Counted from the stretch's first letter, positions 1 through 8,499 are shown. The stretch is 64,000 nucleotides of DNA from Frateuria aurantia DSM 6220 (GCF_000242255.2 NC_017033.1:3111110-3175109), one strand, 5' to 3'. Notes: generated from the sequence alone by a model not told the origin. A program made the numbers and translations.

Positions 1-229
1 GGCCGGAAACCTTGGGCAGTTGTTCCAGCGCCGCCGCCAGTCGCTGGCGCAAGGCCGGTACATTGACCTGGGCCTGCGTCAGCAACGGCGCGGTCGAGCC
101 GCCCTGCTGGTCCAGCAGGGCGGTCATGACGTGAATCGGTTCAAGCATGTTCTGATCGCGCCCGACGGCCAGCGACTGCGCGTCGGCCAGTGCCTGCTGG
201 AAGCGCGAGGTGAGTTTGTCCATCCGCAT
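1..229 (-). CDS. clpB: ClpB disaggregase, N-terminal 76 residues (runs off the window)
   Basis: The reverse strand opens with [20 protein letters not shown] and continues through [16 protein letters not shown] to [19 protein letters not shown]. This is the Clp-N repeat domain that begins ClpB, the ATP-driven disaggregase that works with DnaK. Only about 76 of the usual 860 or so residues are present, because the gene continues beyond base 1. I chose the MRM start at 229: a GAGGTG ribosome site lies nine bases upstream, and a second in-frame ATG follows two codons later. In E. coli, clpB follows rluD and pgeF; here the same genes are nearby but a trehalose block separates them. Family assignment is secure. 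The AAA+ modules cannot be seen. Confidence 0.93.
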   Translation of the reverse strand, partial: MRMDKLTSRFQQALADAQSLAVGRDQNMLEPIHVMTALLDQQGGSTAPLLTQAQVNVPALRQRLAAALEQLPKVSG

Positions 230-276
230 GATGAGTGACACCTCTTCAAGAATTGGCGAATTCGCCACTGCTCCCC

Positions 277-304
277 AGATGTGGTCGTTGTGCGGTGAAT
301 CAAG
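277..304 (-). promoter_or_regulatory. Candidate sigma-32 (heat-shock) promoter for clpB
   Basis: Read on the reverse strand, CTTGATT (298-304) is followed by a 13-base spacer and CCACATCT (277-284). The RpoH consensus is CTTGAAA, 11-16 bases, then CCCCATNT, so each box has only one clear mismatch. Transcription would start near 270, about 40 bases before the clpB ATG. ClpB is a classical RpoH target, which fits. The assignment rests on motif and position only. Confidence 0.6.
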
Positions 305-417
305 CGTCTTGACTGGCGGGATGCCATTATCTGCCGGCGGCTCGCAACCAAATTTTCAGATCCGCTTTGCTAGCCTTTGACGCTTCTTGAATCAGACCAT
401 CGCGAGAACGGGATTCC

Positions 418-1224
418 ATGCAGGTACCGCGCTTACTGACCGCTCCGCCCTTGCCGGTTGCCGGCGATGCCTGGGCCCTGTTCCTTGATGTGGACGGCAC
501 CTTGCTTCCATTTCAGGAACGGCCTGAACAGGTGCAGGTCACTCCGGCGCTGAAATCGTTGCTGGAGGCGCTGTACCAGCGCCTGGATGGCGCCCTGGCG
601 CTGGTCAGCGGTCGGCCCGTCGAGGAACTGCAGGCCTTGTTCGGCGACCCTGCATGGCCGCTGGCCGGCTTGCACGGCCTGCAGCTGAAACTGCCGGATG
701 GCCGGCTGCGGCAGACCCCGGTGAAGCCTGAAAGCATCAGGCAATTGCGACATTCGGCGCGCCGACTGGCCGACGATCTGCCAGGGGTCCGGCTGGAAGA
801 CAAGGAGATCGCGGTGGCTTTGCACTGCCGGGCGGCCCCTGCGCGCTACGAGGCCTTGCTGGCCGCCTGCGAGCAGGCCGTGCAGGCCCTGCCCGGCTTC
901 GAGCTGCAACCCGGCAATCTGGTGGTTGAAATCAAGCCTTCCGCCATGAAGAAGGGGCATGCGGTGCAGTCACTGATGGAAGTCCATCCCTTTCTGGGTC
1001 GTCGGCCGGTCTATCTGGGTGACGACTTGACCGACGAACATGCATTTGCCACTGTCAATCTGGAGAACGGCATCACCACCCGTGTCGGCATACGAGAGCC
1101 GACGCTTGCGCAGTTTGCATTGCGAGACCCTGTCGATGTCCAGGCCTGGCTGAACCGGCTGCTGGATATCATCGTACAAGGAGACCCTTTGTATGCCCGC
1201 CATCCCACCGGCCGTACCCACTGA
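418..1224 (+). CDS. otsB: Trehalose-6-phosphate phosphatase
   Basis: A 268-residue HAD-superfamily protein. It has the nucleophile motif FLDVDGTLLPF near residues 23-33 (first Asp phosphorylated, second the acid/base), the SGRPVEEL segment, a conserved lysine region (EIKPSAMKKGHA), and the metal motif GDDLTDEHAF near 201-210. It removes phosphate from trehalose-6-phosphate in the cytoplasm, the last step of the OtsAB pathway. Length is normal for the family. The 3' end overlaps the following glycosidase gene by 32 bases, so the two are probably translated from one message. No strong Shine-Dalgarno is visible before the ATG. The likely role is osmotic, desiccation or heat protection. Confidence 0.93.
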   Translation: MQVPRLLTAPPLPVAGDAWALFLDVDGTLLPFQERPEQVQVTPALKSLLEALYQRLDGALALVSGRPVEELQALFGDPAWPLAGLHGLQLKLPDGRLRQTPVKPESIRQLRHSARRLADDLPGVRLEDKEIAVALHCRAAPARYEALLAACEQAVQALPGFELQPGNLVVEIKPSAMKKGHAVQSLMEVHPFLGRRPVYLGDDLTDEHAFATVNLENGITTRVGIREPTLAQFALRDPVDVQAWLNRLLDIIVQGDPLYARHPTGRTH

Positions 1225-3001
1225 ACAGACCCTGGATCTGGGAGTCATCGGCAATGGCAGCATTGCCGTCCTGATCAACCGGCAAGGCGACATGGTGTGG
1301 GGCTGCCTGCCCCGCTTCGATGCCGACGCCAGTTTTTGCGCCCTGCTGTCGCCTCGCCTGGACGGGGGCTACTGGAAGATCGAGCTGGAAGATCTGGCAC
1401 GCAGCGAACAGGACTACCTGCCGAACACGGCCGTTTTGCGGACCCGCCTCTTCGACAGTCAGGGCAATGGCGTGGAAATCCGCGATTTCGTGCCGCGCTT
1501 CCATCAACATGAGCGACTGTACTGCCCCGTGCAGATGATCCGGCAACTGATTCCCATCGGCGACCGCCCCCGGATCAGAGTCAGACTGCGGCCCCTGTGC
1601 GACTACGGCGCCCGCGTTCCGGAGCGGACCCTGGGCAGCAACCACATCCGCCTGCAGCTGAGCGAGCTGTCATTGCGACTGACCTGCGACGTGCCTGTAC
1701 AGCTGATCGAGCGCGAGCTGCCCTTTGCCCTGGACCGCACCGCCCACCTGATCCTGGGGCCGGACGAGACCCTGACCAGCAGCCCCGCCCATTATGCCGG
1801 CCGGGCACTGGAAGGCACCCTCGACTATTGGCGGCAATGGGTCCGGCACCTGCATATCCCCTATGAATGGCAGGATGCGGTGATCCGTGCCGCGATCACC
1901 TTGAAGCTGTGCCAGTACCAGCCGACAGGCGCCATCGTCGCGGCCCTGACCACCTCGATTCCCGAAGCCCCTGATACCGCCAGGAACTGGGACTACCGTT
2001 ACTGCTGGCTGCGCGATGCCACCTTCACGGTGCGGGCACTGAACCGGCTGGGTGCCACCCACTCGATGGAGAAATACATCAGCTATGTGTTCAATCTGCT
2101 GGTGCAGGACGATGACGACGAAGTCGGGCCGGTCTTCGGGATCAGCTTCGAAAGCGGCCTGACTGAATCGCAGATCGACTCGCTGGCCGGCTATCGCGGC
2201 ATGGGACCGGTACGGATCGGCAATGATGCCTGGCGTCAGCGCCAGAACGATGTCTACGGATCGGTGGTGCTGGCCTCCGCCCAGCTGTTTTTCGACCGCC
2301 GGCTGAGCCATCCGGGCGACGGCTCCACATTCCGCCGACTGGAAAGCATGGGCCGCATGGCCCTGCGGATGGCCGAGGTGCCGGATGCCGGGCTGTGGGA
2401 ATTCCGCGGACGGGCGGCCGTGCACACCTATTCGGCCGCCATGTGCTGGGCCGCCTGCGACCGGCTGGCCCATATCGCCACCGCGCTGGGGCTGGATGAG
2501 CGAGCCCGCCACTGGCACGACCAGGCCACCGGACTGCATGCCAGAATCCTGGCCCGCTGCTGGAGCCCTCAACGCGGCCATTTCGTGGACACTTATGACG
2601 GCGATCAGCTGGATGCCAGCCTGCTGCTGCTGGCCGAGATCGGCTTCGTCGAAGCCGGTGATCCGCGCTTCGTCGCCACGGTCGAGGCAATCGGCGAGGC
2701 TCTCGGTCGTGGCAGTTATCTGTTCCGCTATATCGCCCCTGACGATTTCGGCAGCCCCGAGACCAGTTTCAACATCTGCACCTTCTGGTATATCGAAGCC
2801 CTGGTCGCCATCGGCCGCCGCCAGCAGGCCAGGGGCCTTTTCGAGAACATGGTCGCCCGGCGCAACCGGCTCGGCCTGCTGTCCGAAGATATCGCCCCGG
2901 CCGACGGCACTCACTGGGGCAACTTTCCACAGACCTACTCGCTGGTCGGCCTGATCCAGAGCGCGATGCGGCTGTCCGCACGCTGGGAAGATTCCGTCTA
3001 G
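1193..3001 (+). CDS. Glycoside hydrolase family 15 protein (glucoamylase/trehalase-like)
   Basis: A 602-residue protein with the N-terminal beta-sandwich and C-terminal (alpha/alpha)6 barrel expected of bacterial GH15. Visible signatures are LGVIGNGSIAVLINRQGDMVWGC-type opening residues (about 13-35), NWDYRYCWLRDATFTV near 263-279, the general-acid region FESGLTE and IGNDAWRQRQNDVYG in the barrel, and LLSEDIAP near the C terminus. GH15 members hydrolyse alpha-1,4 glucans or, in some actinobacterial relatives, trehalose. The substrate here cannot be read from sequence. It has no signal peptide, so it should be cytoplasmic. A good AAGGAG lies 11 bases before the ATG, inside otsB. Its place between otsB and otsA suggests turnover of trehalose or a related glucoside. 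Confidence 0.88.
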   Translation: MPAIPPAVPTEQTLDLGVIGNGSIAVLINRQGDMVWGCLPRFDADASFCALLSPRLDGGYWKIELEDLARSEQDYLPNTAVLRTRLFDSQGNGVEIRDFVPRFHQHERLYCPVQMIRQLIPIGDRPRIRVRLRPLCDYGARVPERTLGSNHIRLQLSELSLRLTCDVPVQLIERELPFALDRTAHLILGPDETLTSSPAHYAGRALEGTLDYWRQWVRHLHIPYEWQDAVIRAAITLKLCQYQPTGAIVAALTTSIPEAPDTARNWDYRYCWLRDATFTVRALNRLGATHSMEKYISYVFNLLVQDDDDEVGPVFGISFESGLTESQIDSLAGYRGMGPVRIGNDAWRQRQNDVYGSVVLASAQLFFDRRLSHPGDGSTFRRLESMGRMALRMAEVPDAGLWEFRGRAAVHTYSAAMCWAACDRLAHIATALGLDERARHWHDQATGLHARILARCWSPQRGHFVDTYDGDQLDASLLLLAEIGFVEAGDPRFVATVEAIGEALGRGSYLFRYIAPDDFGSPETSFNICTFWYIEALVAIGRRQQARGLFENMVARRNRLGLLSEDIAPADGTHWGNFPQTYSLVGLIQSAMRLSARWEDSV

Positions 3002-3070
3002 CTCCGGCTTTCCCGCTGTCACCTGCGCGTCAGAAGGGATGCCTGCCGCCATCACCGTCAAGGAGTTGTC

Positions 3071-4507
3071 GTGCCACGTCTAGTCATCGTATCCAACCGG
3101 GTCGCCCTGCCTCGCCAGACCTCGACCGGCGGGCTGGGTTCGGCCATGCACGCCGCCACCCGGGAGCAAGGCGGCCTGTGGTTCGGCTGGAGCGGCAAGC
3201 TGGCCGAGCACAGCGGCGCCGTATTGCACCGGCAACAGCATGAACAAGTCGACTACGTGACGATGGATCTGTCGCGTACCGACCATGACCAGTATTACGC
3301 CGGCTTCGCCAATCGCGCCCTGTGGCCGCTGTTCCACTACCGGGCCGGTCTGGTCGAATACCGGCGGGCCAATATGGAGGGCTATCTGCGGGTCAATGAA
3401 CTGTTTGCGGACCGACTGCTGCCGCTGTTGCAACCCGACGACACCATCTGGGTCCACGACTACCACCTGATCCCGCTGGGCGCTCTTCTGCGCCAGCGGG
3501 GCGTGGCCAACCGGATCGGTTTCTTCCTGCATACCCCGCTGCCGGCGGCCGGCCTGCTGATCGCTCTGCCCCGCCACCAGGAGCTGCTGGGCAGCCTCGC
3601 CAGCTACCATCTGGTCGGCCTGCATACCGAGCGTGACCAGCGCGCGCTGGATGACTATTTCCTGCATGAAGCCGGCGCCCGACGCCTGGCCGACGGCCGC
3701 CTGCAGGATGCGGCGGGAGCCTGCTTCCGGACCCGCGCCTTTCCGATCAGCATCGATACCGGCAAGGTTGCCCGGCAGGCCGAACGCGCCAGCCGGGGTC
3801 TGAAAATCCGCCAGCTGCGGGACAGTCTGGGCACCCGAGCCCTGGTCATCGGCGTGGACCGGCTGGACTACAGCAAGGGCCTGCCCGAGCGCTTCAAGGC
3901 CTATGGCCGGCTGCTGGACCGTCAGGCCGGCCTGCGCAAGCAGGTGAGCTTCCTGCAGATCGCACCGCATTCACGCGACACGGTGCCGGAGTACCGCCAG
4001 CTGCGGCATCAGCTGGAACGCAGTGCCGGCCATATCAACGGGCGCTACGCCGAACCTGACTGGACGCCGATCAGCTATGTCAACCGTTCGTTCCCGCACC
4101 AGCTGCTCACCGGCTATTACCGGGTCGCCCGGGTCGGGCTGGTGACACCCTTGCGGGACGGCATGAATCTGGTGGCCAAGGAATATATCGCCAGCCAGGA
4201 TGCGCTTGATCCCGGCGTGCTGGTACTGTCACGTTTCGCGGGGGCAGCCCAGGAACTGGACTCGGCCCTGCTGGTGAATCCGTCCGACACCGAAGAGGTG
4301 ACCGAGGCACTGGAAACCGCGCTGAGCATGCCCCTGCAGGAACGTCAGCGGCGCTGGCGACCGATGTACGAGCATCTGTGCCGCTACGACGTGAACTACT
4401 GGTGCAAGGACTTTCTGGATACCTTGCGACAGCAACCGACCGGAGCGATCGCCCCCGCGACCGTCCCGCCACATCAGCCACTGCCCGCCAAGCTGCGGAC
4501 TGACTGA
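3071..4507 (+). CDS. otsA: Alpha,alpha-trehalose-phosphate synthase (UDP-forming)
   Basis: A 478-residue GT20 enzyme that joins glucose from UDP-glucose to glucose-6-phosphate. Family marks include the N-terminal LVIVSNRVALP, the glycine loop TGGLGSAMHAA, WVHDYHLIPLGALLRQ (about 134-149), GFFLHTPLPA, VDRLDYSKGLPERF (about 262-275), and the nucleotide-sugar segment TPLRDGMNLVAKEYIASQ. The start is GTG at 3071, with AAGGAG six bases upstream. The gene follows the GH15 gene by 69 bases in the same direction, completing an otsB-GH15-otsA operon. OtsA precedes OtsB in the pathway even though otsB comes first in the operon. Cytoplasmic. Assignment is secure. Confidence 0.95.
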   Translation: MPRLVIVSNRVALPRQTSTGGLGSAMHAATREQGGLWFGWSGKLAEHSGAVLHRQQHEQVDYVTMDLSRTDHDQYYAGFANRALWPLFHYRAGLVEYRRANMEGYLRVNELFADRLLPLLQPDDTIWVHDYHLIPLGALLRQRGVANRIGFFLHTPLPAAGLLIALPRHQELLGSLASYHLVGLHTERDQRALDDYFLHEAGARRLADGRLQDAAGACFRTRAFPISIDTGKVARQAERASRGLKIRQLRDSLGTRALVIGVDRLDYSKGLPERFKAYGRLLDRQAGLRKQVSFLQIAPHSRDTVPEYRQLRHQLERSAGHINGRYAEPDWTPISYVNRSFPHQLLTGYYRVARVGLVTPLRDGMNLVAKEYIASQDALDPGVLVLSRFAGAAQELDSALLVNPSDTEEVTEALETALSMPLQERQRRWRPMYEHLCRYDVNYWCKDFLDTLRQQPTGAIAPATVPPHQPLPAKLRTD

Positions 4508-4551
4508 AGTCAGGACCTGCGACCGCTCACACGGCCGTCCACGAAAAGCAC

Positions 4552-5322
4552 TCAAGCCAGCCACAGCAGGCTGGCGAAGCGCCCGGTGCGACCCGCTTCA
4601 CCGCGGTAGGAGTAGAAACGCGGATCCGTCAGAGTGTCGACGCCGCCGCCATGCACGGCCTCCAGCCCCAGCGCCCGCAGACGTTGCCTTGCCAGCAAGG
4701 CCAGATCACAGCGCCAGTGGCCGGGCCGAGTCACCGCGAAAGCGGCGGCGGCCTCGGGATCATGGGCCACAAAGGCCGCGCGCACCTCCGCACCGACTTC
4801 ATAGGAATCCGCGCCGATGCAAGGCCCGAGCCAGGCGATCAATTCCCCCGCAGGCGACTCCATCGCCGCCACAGTCGCCTCCAGCACCCCGGCCGCAAGC
4901 CCTCGCCAGCCAGCATGAGCGGCGCCGATGGCCCGGCCATCACGGCGGGCGAACAGCACCGGCAGACAATCCGCCGTGAGAATCGCCAGCACCTGCCCGC
5001 GCTCTGTGCATACCGCTGCATCGGCCTGCGGCATCACTGCCGAGGCCGGCTCCGGGCCGACCCGATGGACCCGTGTGCCATGGACCTGCTGCAGCCAGTG
5101 CGGGGTCGCTGGCAGGGCCAGCGCAGGCACCAGCGCGGCGCGATGCATCTGCACTCTCGCCACGTCATCGCCGCTGGCCAGCCCCAGATTGAATCGATCA
5201 AAGGGCGGCAGCGACTGCCCCGGCCCCTGCCGGGTCGTGACGGCAGCCCGCACCCCGACCGGGGCCGGCCAGTCCGGCCACAACCAGGCCGGGTCTCCGC
5301 GCCGTCCAGCGTCAGCCCGCAT
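4552..5322 (-). CDS. pgeF: Purine nucleoside phosphorylase/laccase-domain protein PgeF (YfiH)
   Basis: A multicopper-oxidase-like (DUF152) protein of about 256 residues, from WPDWPAPVGVRAAVTTRQGPG to FASLLWLA. The zinc/active-site residues are present: His in QQVHGTRVH, Cys in LTADCLPVLFA, His in GAAHAGWRGLAAG, plus WLGPCIG. Homologues act on purine nucleosides or correct peptidoglycan stem errors (PgeF in E. coli). I place the start at the ATG at 5322, because the longer open frame only adds residues overlapping rluD. This start still overlaps the rluD stop by 11 bases, implying translational coupling. No strong Shine-Dalgarno is seen. rluD-pgeF order is conserved in gammaproteobacteria. Confidence 0.88.
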   Translation of the reverse strand: MRADAGRRGDPAWLWPDWPAPVGVRAAVTTRQGPGQSLPPFDRFNLGLASGDDVARVQMHRAALVPALALPATPHWLQQVHGTRVHRVGPEPASAVMPQADAAVCTERGQVLAILTADCLPVLFARRDGRAIGAAHAGWRGLAAGVLEATVAAMESPAGELIAWLGPCIGADSYEVGAEVRAAFVAHDPEAAAAFAVTRPGHWRCDLALLARQRLRALGLEAVHGGGVDTLTDPRFYSYRGEAGRTGRFASLLWLA

Positions 5323-6265
5323 CGGCGCGCAGACAGGCCAGCAAGGCCTGCATGTCATCGGGAATCGCTGCATCGAAAGCCATCGGCTCACCCGTCAGCG
5401 GATGCTCGAACGCGAGATGCTCGGCATGCAGTGCCTGGCGCCTGAACCCGCGCAGCGCTTCCACCAGTTCGGGACTGGCGCCCTTGGGCAGCCTCAGACC
5501 GCCGCCATACAGCGGATCGCCGACCAGGGCGTGACCGATATGCGCCATATGGACGCGGATCTGATGCGTTCGGCCGGTCTCCAGCTGGCACTGCACCAGC
5601 GTGTGGGCCCGGAATCGCTCGCGCAGGCGATAATGGGTGACGGCGGGCTTGCCATCTTCCTCGTCCCGTACCGACTGACGCAGGCGGTCGCTGAGATGGC
5701 GACCGATGGCCGCATCCACGGTGCCGCCGGCAATCATGGTGCCCATCACGACAGCGGCATAGTGGCGGACCACCTCGTGCCGGCTGAGCCGATCGACCAG
5801 GGCCGTATGTGCGGCCAGACTGCGGGCCACCACCATCAGTCCCGAGGTATCCTTGTCCAGCCGATGGACGATGCCGCCACGCGGCAGCTCGGCCTGGCGG
5901 GCATCGAAATGCAGCAAGGCGTTCAGTACCGTGCCCGAACTGTTGCCCGCACCGGGATGCACCACCAGCCCGGCCGGCTTGTTGATCACCAGCAGATCGT
6001 CATCCTGATAAACGATGTCCAGGGCGATCGCCTCGGCGGCGGCGGCAACCTCGACTTCGAGCTCGGCCTCGATCACCACCTCCTCGCCGCCCTGCAGCAA
6101 GTGCCGTGGCGCCACCACTGCCCCGTTCAAGGTCACTGCACCGGCCTTGATCCAGGCGGTCAGACGGGACCTCGAGAAGCTGGGGAACATTTCAGCCAAG
6201 GCCTGGTCAAAACGACGACCCGCCTCGTCCAGGGGAACTTGAGCGCGCTCACTAATCCTCGTCAC
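5312..6265 (-). CDS. rluD: 23S rRNA pseudouridine synthase RluD
   Basis: A 317-residue RluA-family pseudouridine synthase. An N-terminal S4 RNA-binding domain (RRFDQALAEMFPSFSRSRL, about 17-35, and GAVTLNG) is followed by the catalytic core with the HRLDKDTSGLMVVAR motif near 136-150, whose Asp is the nucleophile. NKPAGLVVHPG and TGRTHQIRVHMAHIGHALVGD are also typical. RluD modifies helix 69 of 23S rRNA (U1911, U1915 and U1917 in E. coli numbering) and supports ribosome assembly. It is transcribed divergently from bamD across 69 bases and overlaps pgeF. RluD is preferred over RluC/RluA because of the bamD and pgeF neighbours. Confidence 0.93.
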   Translation of the reverse strand: MTRISERAQVPLDEAGRRFDQALAEMFPSFSRSRLTAWIKAGAVTLNGAVVAPRHLLQGGEEVVIEAELEVEVAAAAEAIALDIVYQDDDLLVINKPAGLVVHPGAGNSSGTVLNALLHFDARQAELPRGGIVHRLDKDTSGLMVVARSLAAHTALVDRLSRHEVVRHYAAVVMGTMIAGGTVDAAIGRHLSDRLRQSVRDEEDGKPAVTHYRLRERFRAHTLVQCQLETGRTHQIRVHMAHIGHALVGDPLYGGGLRLPKGASPELVEALRGFRRQALHAEHLAFEHPLTGEPMAFDAAIPDDMQALLACLRADAG

Positions 6266-6334
6266 TGGCCAAGCTCCGTCTTGCGGCCAGTTTCGGCTAT
6301 CATGCCTTTTCGATCAAACATCTGAACCTTTCTC

Positions 6335-7171
6335 ATGCGAGTAACCAAGTTGTCGGTTATCAAATTAACAGTTTTATTGACCCTGGCCGCCGCCCTCAGC
6401 GGCTGCTCGATGTTCCACAAACGTGAGAACCTCGACGCCCTGCCCGTCGACAAGCTGTATGCGAATGCCCATACCTCGCTGGAAATGGCCGATTACGCCG
6501 CGGCCGAACGCGTCTACCAGCGTCTGATCGCGCGCTTCCCGTCGGGCCCGTATGCCATGCAGGCCCAGCTGGATCTGGCCTACGCGCAGTACAAGGACAA
6601 CCAGCCCGACGATGCCTATTCCTCGGTCAATCGCTACATCAAGAACTACCCGACCAGCAAGCATGTCGACTATGCCTATTATCTGCGGGGCCTGATCAAC
6701 TTCGACCGCACCACGGGTATTCTGGAACGCTGGCTGGGTCGTGCCAAGTCACAGATCCGCCGCGATCAGGGTTACAACCTGCAGGCCTTCGACGATTTCG
6801 CCGAACTGTCCCGCCGCTTTCCGGACAGTGCCTACGCGGCTGATGCCCGCCAGCGGATGATCTATCTGCGCAATATCATGGCCCAGTTCGAGGTCTATGT
6901 CGCGGCTTTCTATCTGCACAACAAGGCCTATATCGCCTCCGCCGACCGTGCCCAATATGTCGTCGAGCATTACCAGCAGTCGCCTTCGGTGGCCGATGCC
7001 CTGGCGATTCTGGCCCACAGCTATGCCAAGATCGGCCAGCCTGCCTTGTCGAAGCAGATCCGCTCGGTGCTGGCACTGAACTATCCCAAGCATCCGTATC
7101 TGAAAGATCCCGGCTGGCCGCACGACACCTCGGTGTGGCTGCGTGCCATACCGTTCTCGGGTCACAACTGA
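6335..7171 (+). CDS. bamD: Outer-membrane assembly lipoprotein BamD
   Basis: A 278-residue lipoprotein of the BAM complex, which inserts beta-barrel proteins into the outer membrane. The N terminus is a lipoprotein signal with a hydrophobic core and the lipobox LSGC (Cys 24). The mature protein is a string of TPR-like helices: LYANAHTSLEMADYAAAERVYQRLIARFPSG-type repeats, RYIKNYPTSKHVDYAYYLRGL, and FDDFAELSRRFPDSAYAADARQRM. Length matches the family. It is divergent from rluD, as in other gammaproteobacteria, and is closed by a strong terminator 16 bases after the stop. No Shine-Dalgarno is evident before the ATG. Confidence 0.95.
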   Translation: MRVTKLSVIKLTVLLTLAAALSGCSMFHKRENLDALPVDKLYANAHTSLEMADYAAAERVYQRLIARFPSGPYAMQAQLDLAYAQYKDNQPDDAYSSVNRYIKNYPTSKHVDYAYYLRGLINFDRTTGILERWLGRAKSQIRRDQGYNLQAFDDFAELSRRFPDSAYAADARQRMIYLRNIMAQFEVYVAAFYLHNKAYIASADRAQYVVEHYQQSPSVADALAILAHSYAKIGQPALSKQIRSVLALNYPKHPYLKDPGWPHDTSVWLRAIPFSGHN

Positions 7172-7186
7172 TCCTTTGCGGCTGAC

Positions 7187-7219
7187 AAAAAGGGCGCCTG
7201 CGATGCAGGCGCCCTTTTT
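7187..7219 (+). terminator. Rho-independent terminator after bamD
   Basis: A perfect 15-bp inverted repeat, AAAAAGGGCGCCTGC (7187-7201) with GCAGGCGCCCTTTTT (7205-7219) around a 3-base loop. The T-run ends the stem on the plus strand. The matching A-run would let it also work on the minus strand. Confidence 0.9.
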
Positions 7220-7478
7220 CATGTCCGGATGGCTCCAGCACCGGGCTCCGCCGGAGTGCGCCACAGCTCGGCGCAGCATTTTCAGCAAGGACTTGGTCGA
7301 GTTCGACATGTGCCGATGCTTTCCGGAACGTGACCCGACTTCCCGGCTGCTGCCCCTCCTTGTTGCCGGAACAGCCCCGATGACTGGGTCAGTGATATTG
7401 CAGGCGTGGCGCCCCGGACATGGAGTCGGAAGCGCCATGGTCAGCCATCCGCGCGGGATCATCGCCGTCGCGCATATC

Positions 7479-7637
7479 ATGACGATGCACCCGATCGACG
7501 AGATTCAGAGGGCGATGGCCGAGCTGCGCAGGGATGACTATCGACGCGCCCGGGCATGCCTTTGCCGTCAGCGAGAGGCCAACGTCAAGCGGGTGTATCG
7601 GCACGTGCGCAAGCCGGCCCTCATGGCCAGTTGTGCT
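7479..7637 (+). pseudogene. Relic of an IS3-family (IS2-group) transposase OrfB
   Basis: A short open stretch encodes DEIQRAMAELRRDDYRRARA followed by CLCRQREANVKRVYRHVRKPALM. This lines up with the HTH_21 region that opens IS2-type OrfB, whose usual form is about ELPTYGYRRVWALLRRQAE, a short insert, then INAKRVYRIMRQNALL. The insert of about six residues is missing here. The DDE catalytic domain and the inverted repeats are absent, and the frame then runs into the antisense of the next gene. It is therefore a dead fragment of roughly 50 codons. The 250 bases between the bamD terminator and this fragment show nothing else I recognise. Confidence 0.55.
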
Positions 7638-7640
7638 TAC

Positions 7641-8429
7641 TTACACGTAGCGCGGCGCGGGGGTTCCGACTTGCGTCGCGCCGAACAAGGCTGAACGCGC
7701 CTGCTCGTAAGCGTCCCAGAGGCTGACATCGTGGACCGAGGGAAGTGTGACTTCCTCGCCCTTATCGAAACCCGCAAGCGCAGCATCGACCAGGTTCTCA
7801 GTCGTCATGACCACCGCAGGATCGAAGGCGGACAGCGGAATGCCGGCATGGTCATAGAACTCGGTGGCGGTACCGGCGGGAAGTACAGCCTGAACGCGCA
7901 CGCCTGTATTCGCCAATTCCCCTTGCAGTCCGCGGCTGAACATCAGCACGTAGCTCTTCGTGGCGCTGTAGAGCGTCGTGATCGGCAGCGGATGAAACGC
8001 CATGACCGACGCAATGTTGATGATTGCACCAGAGTGCCGTCTCAGAAACGCAGGGAGGACGGCGCGCGCAAGCCGGGTCGGTGCGACGACATTGAGCGCG
8101 ATCGTTGCCGCCGTATCCGCGTCCGACATATCCGCTGTGCTGGAGAGCTTGCCGTTGCCCGCGTTGTTCACGAGGAGCGCGATCCCTTCATCGGTGTGCA
8201 ACAGCTCCTCGACCTGGACAAGTCCGGCTTCCTCTGTCAGATCGGCCTCGATGGAACGGACTTTGATGCCGTGAGTGGCGCAAAGCGTATCCGCCAGGTG
8301 GCGCAACCGGTCGATTCTGCGCGCGACCAGTACCAGGTCGTAGCCACGTCTGGCGAGGCGATCGGCATAGACGGCTCCGATTCCGGAGGATGCTCCCGTC
8401 ACGACGGCAATGGGGTTGGCTGATGGCAT
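7641..8429 (-). CDS. Short-chain dehydrogenase/reductase
   Basis: A classical SDR of 262 residues. It has the nucleotide-binding motif VTGASSGIGAVYADRLARRG (about 9-28), an acidic residue pattern after strand 3 (SIEADLTEE), NNAGNG near 88-93, and the catalytic Ser/Tyr/Lys (IINIASVMAF and LYSATKSY). The arginine-rich VLVARRIDRL after the second strand suggests NADPH preference. It oxidises or reduces an unknown carbonyl/alcohol substrate. It is divergent from a TetR-family gene across 72 bases holding a perfect palindrome, so that regulator very likely controls it. The pair sits beside an IS relic and is probably acquired. The substrate cannot be named. Confidence 0.85.
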   Translation of the reverse strand: MPSANPIAVVTGASSGIGAVYADRLARRGYDLVLVARRIDRLRHLADTLCATHGIKVRSIEADLTEEAGLVQVEELLHTDEGIALLVNNAGNGKLSSTADMSDADTAATIALNVVAPTRLARAVLPAFLRRHSGAIINIASVMAFHPLPITTLYSATKSYVLMFSRGLQGELANTGVRVQAVLPAGTATEFYDHAGIPLSAFDPAVVMTTENLVDAALAGFDKGEEVTLPSVHDVSLWDAYEQARSALFGATQVGTPAPRYV

Positions 8430-8447
8430 GGAAAGATCTCAATATTA

Positions 8448-8463
8448 TTTAATGATCATTAAA
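8448..8463. promoter_or_regulatory. Palindromic operator O1 between the SDR and TetR genes
   Basis: TTTAATGATCATTAAA is a perfect 16-bp palindrome placed 18 bases upstream of the SDR start codon. A TetR-family regulator gene lies immediately on the other side and the core recurs at 8500-8511, so this is the likely binding site for that regulator. Inferred from symmetry, position and repetition. Confidence 0.65.
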
Positions 8464-8499
8464 GTATTGGTCGATTGACTCGGGTTGTCAAAGGTTGCT

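Noticed and set aside
1670-3061. Long antisense open frame opposite the GH15 gene, and similar ones opposite hemE/aroB, valS, glnE, rluD and cioA
   Set aside because: In GC-rich DNA the strand opposite a gene often stays open. These have no family motifs, ribosome sites or conserved starts.
7143-7478. Plus-strand frame running from the end of bamD into the IS relic
   Set aside because: It begins inside bamD and crosses the strong bamD terminator; only the part from 7479 resembles a known protein.
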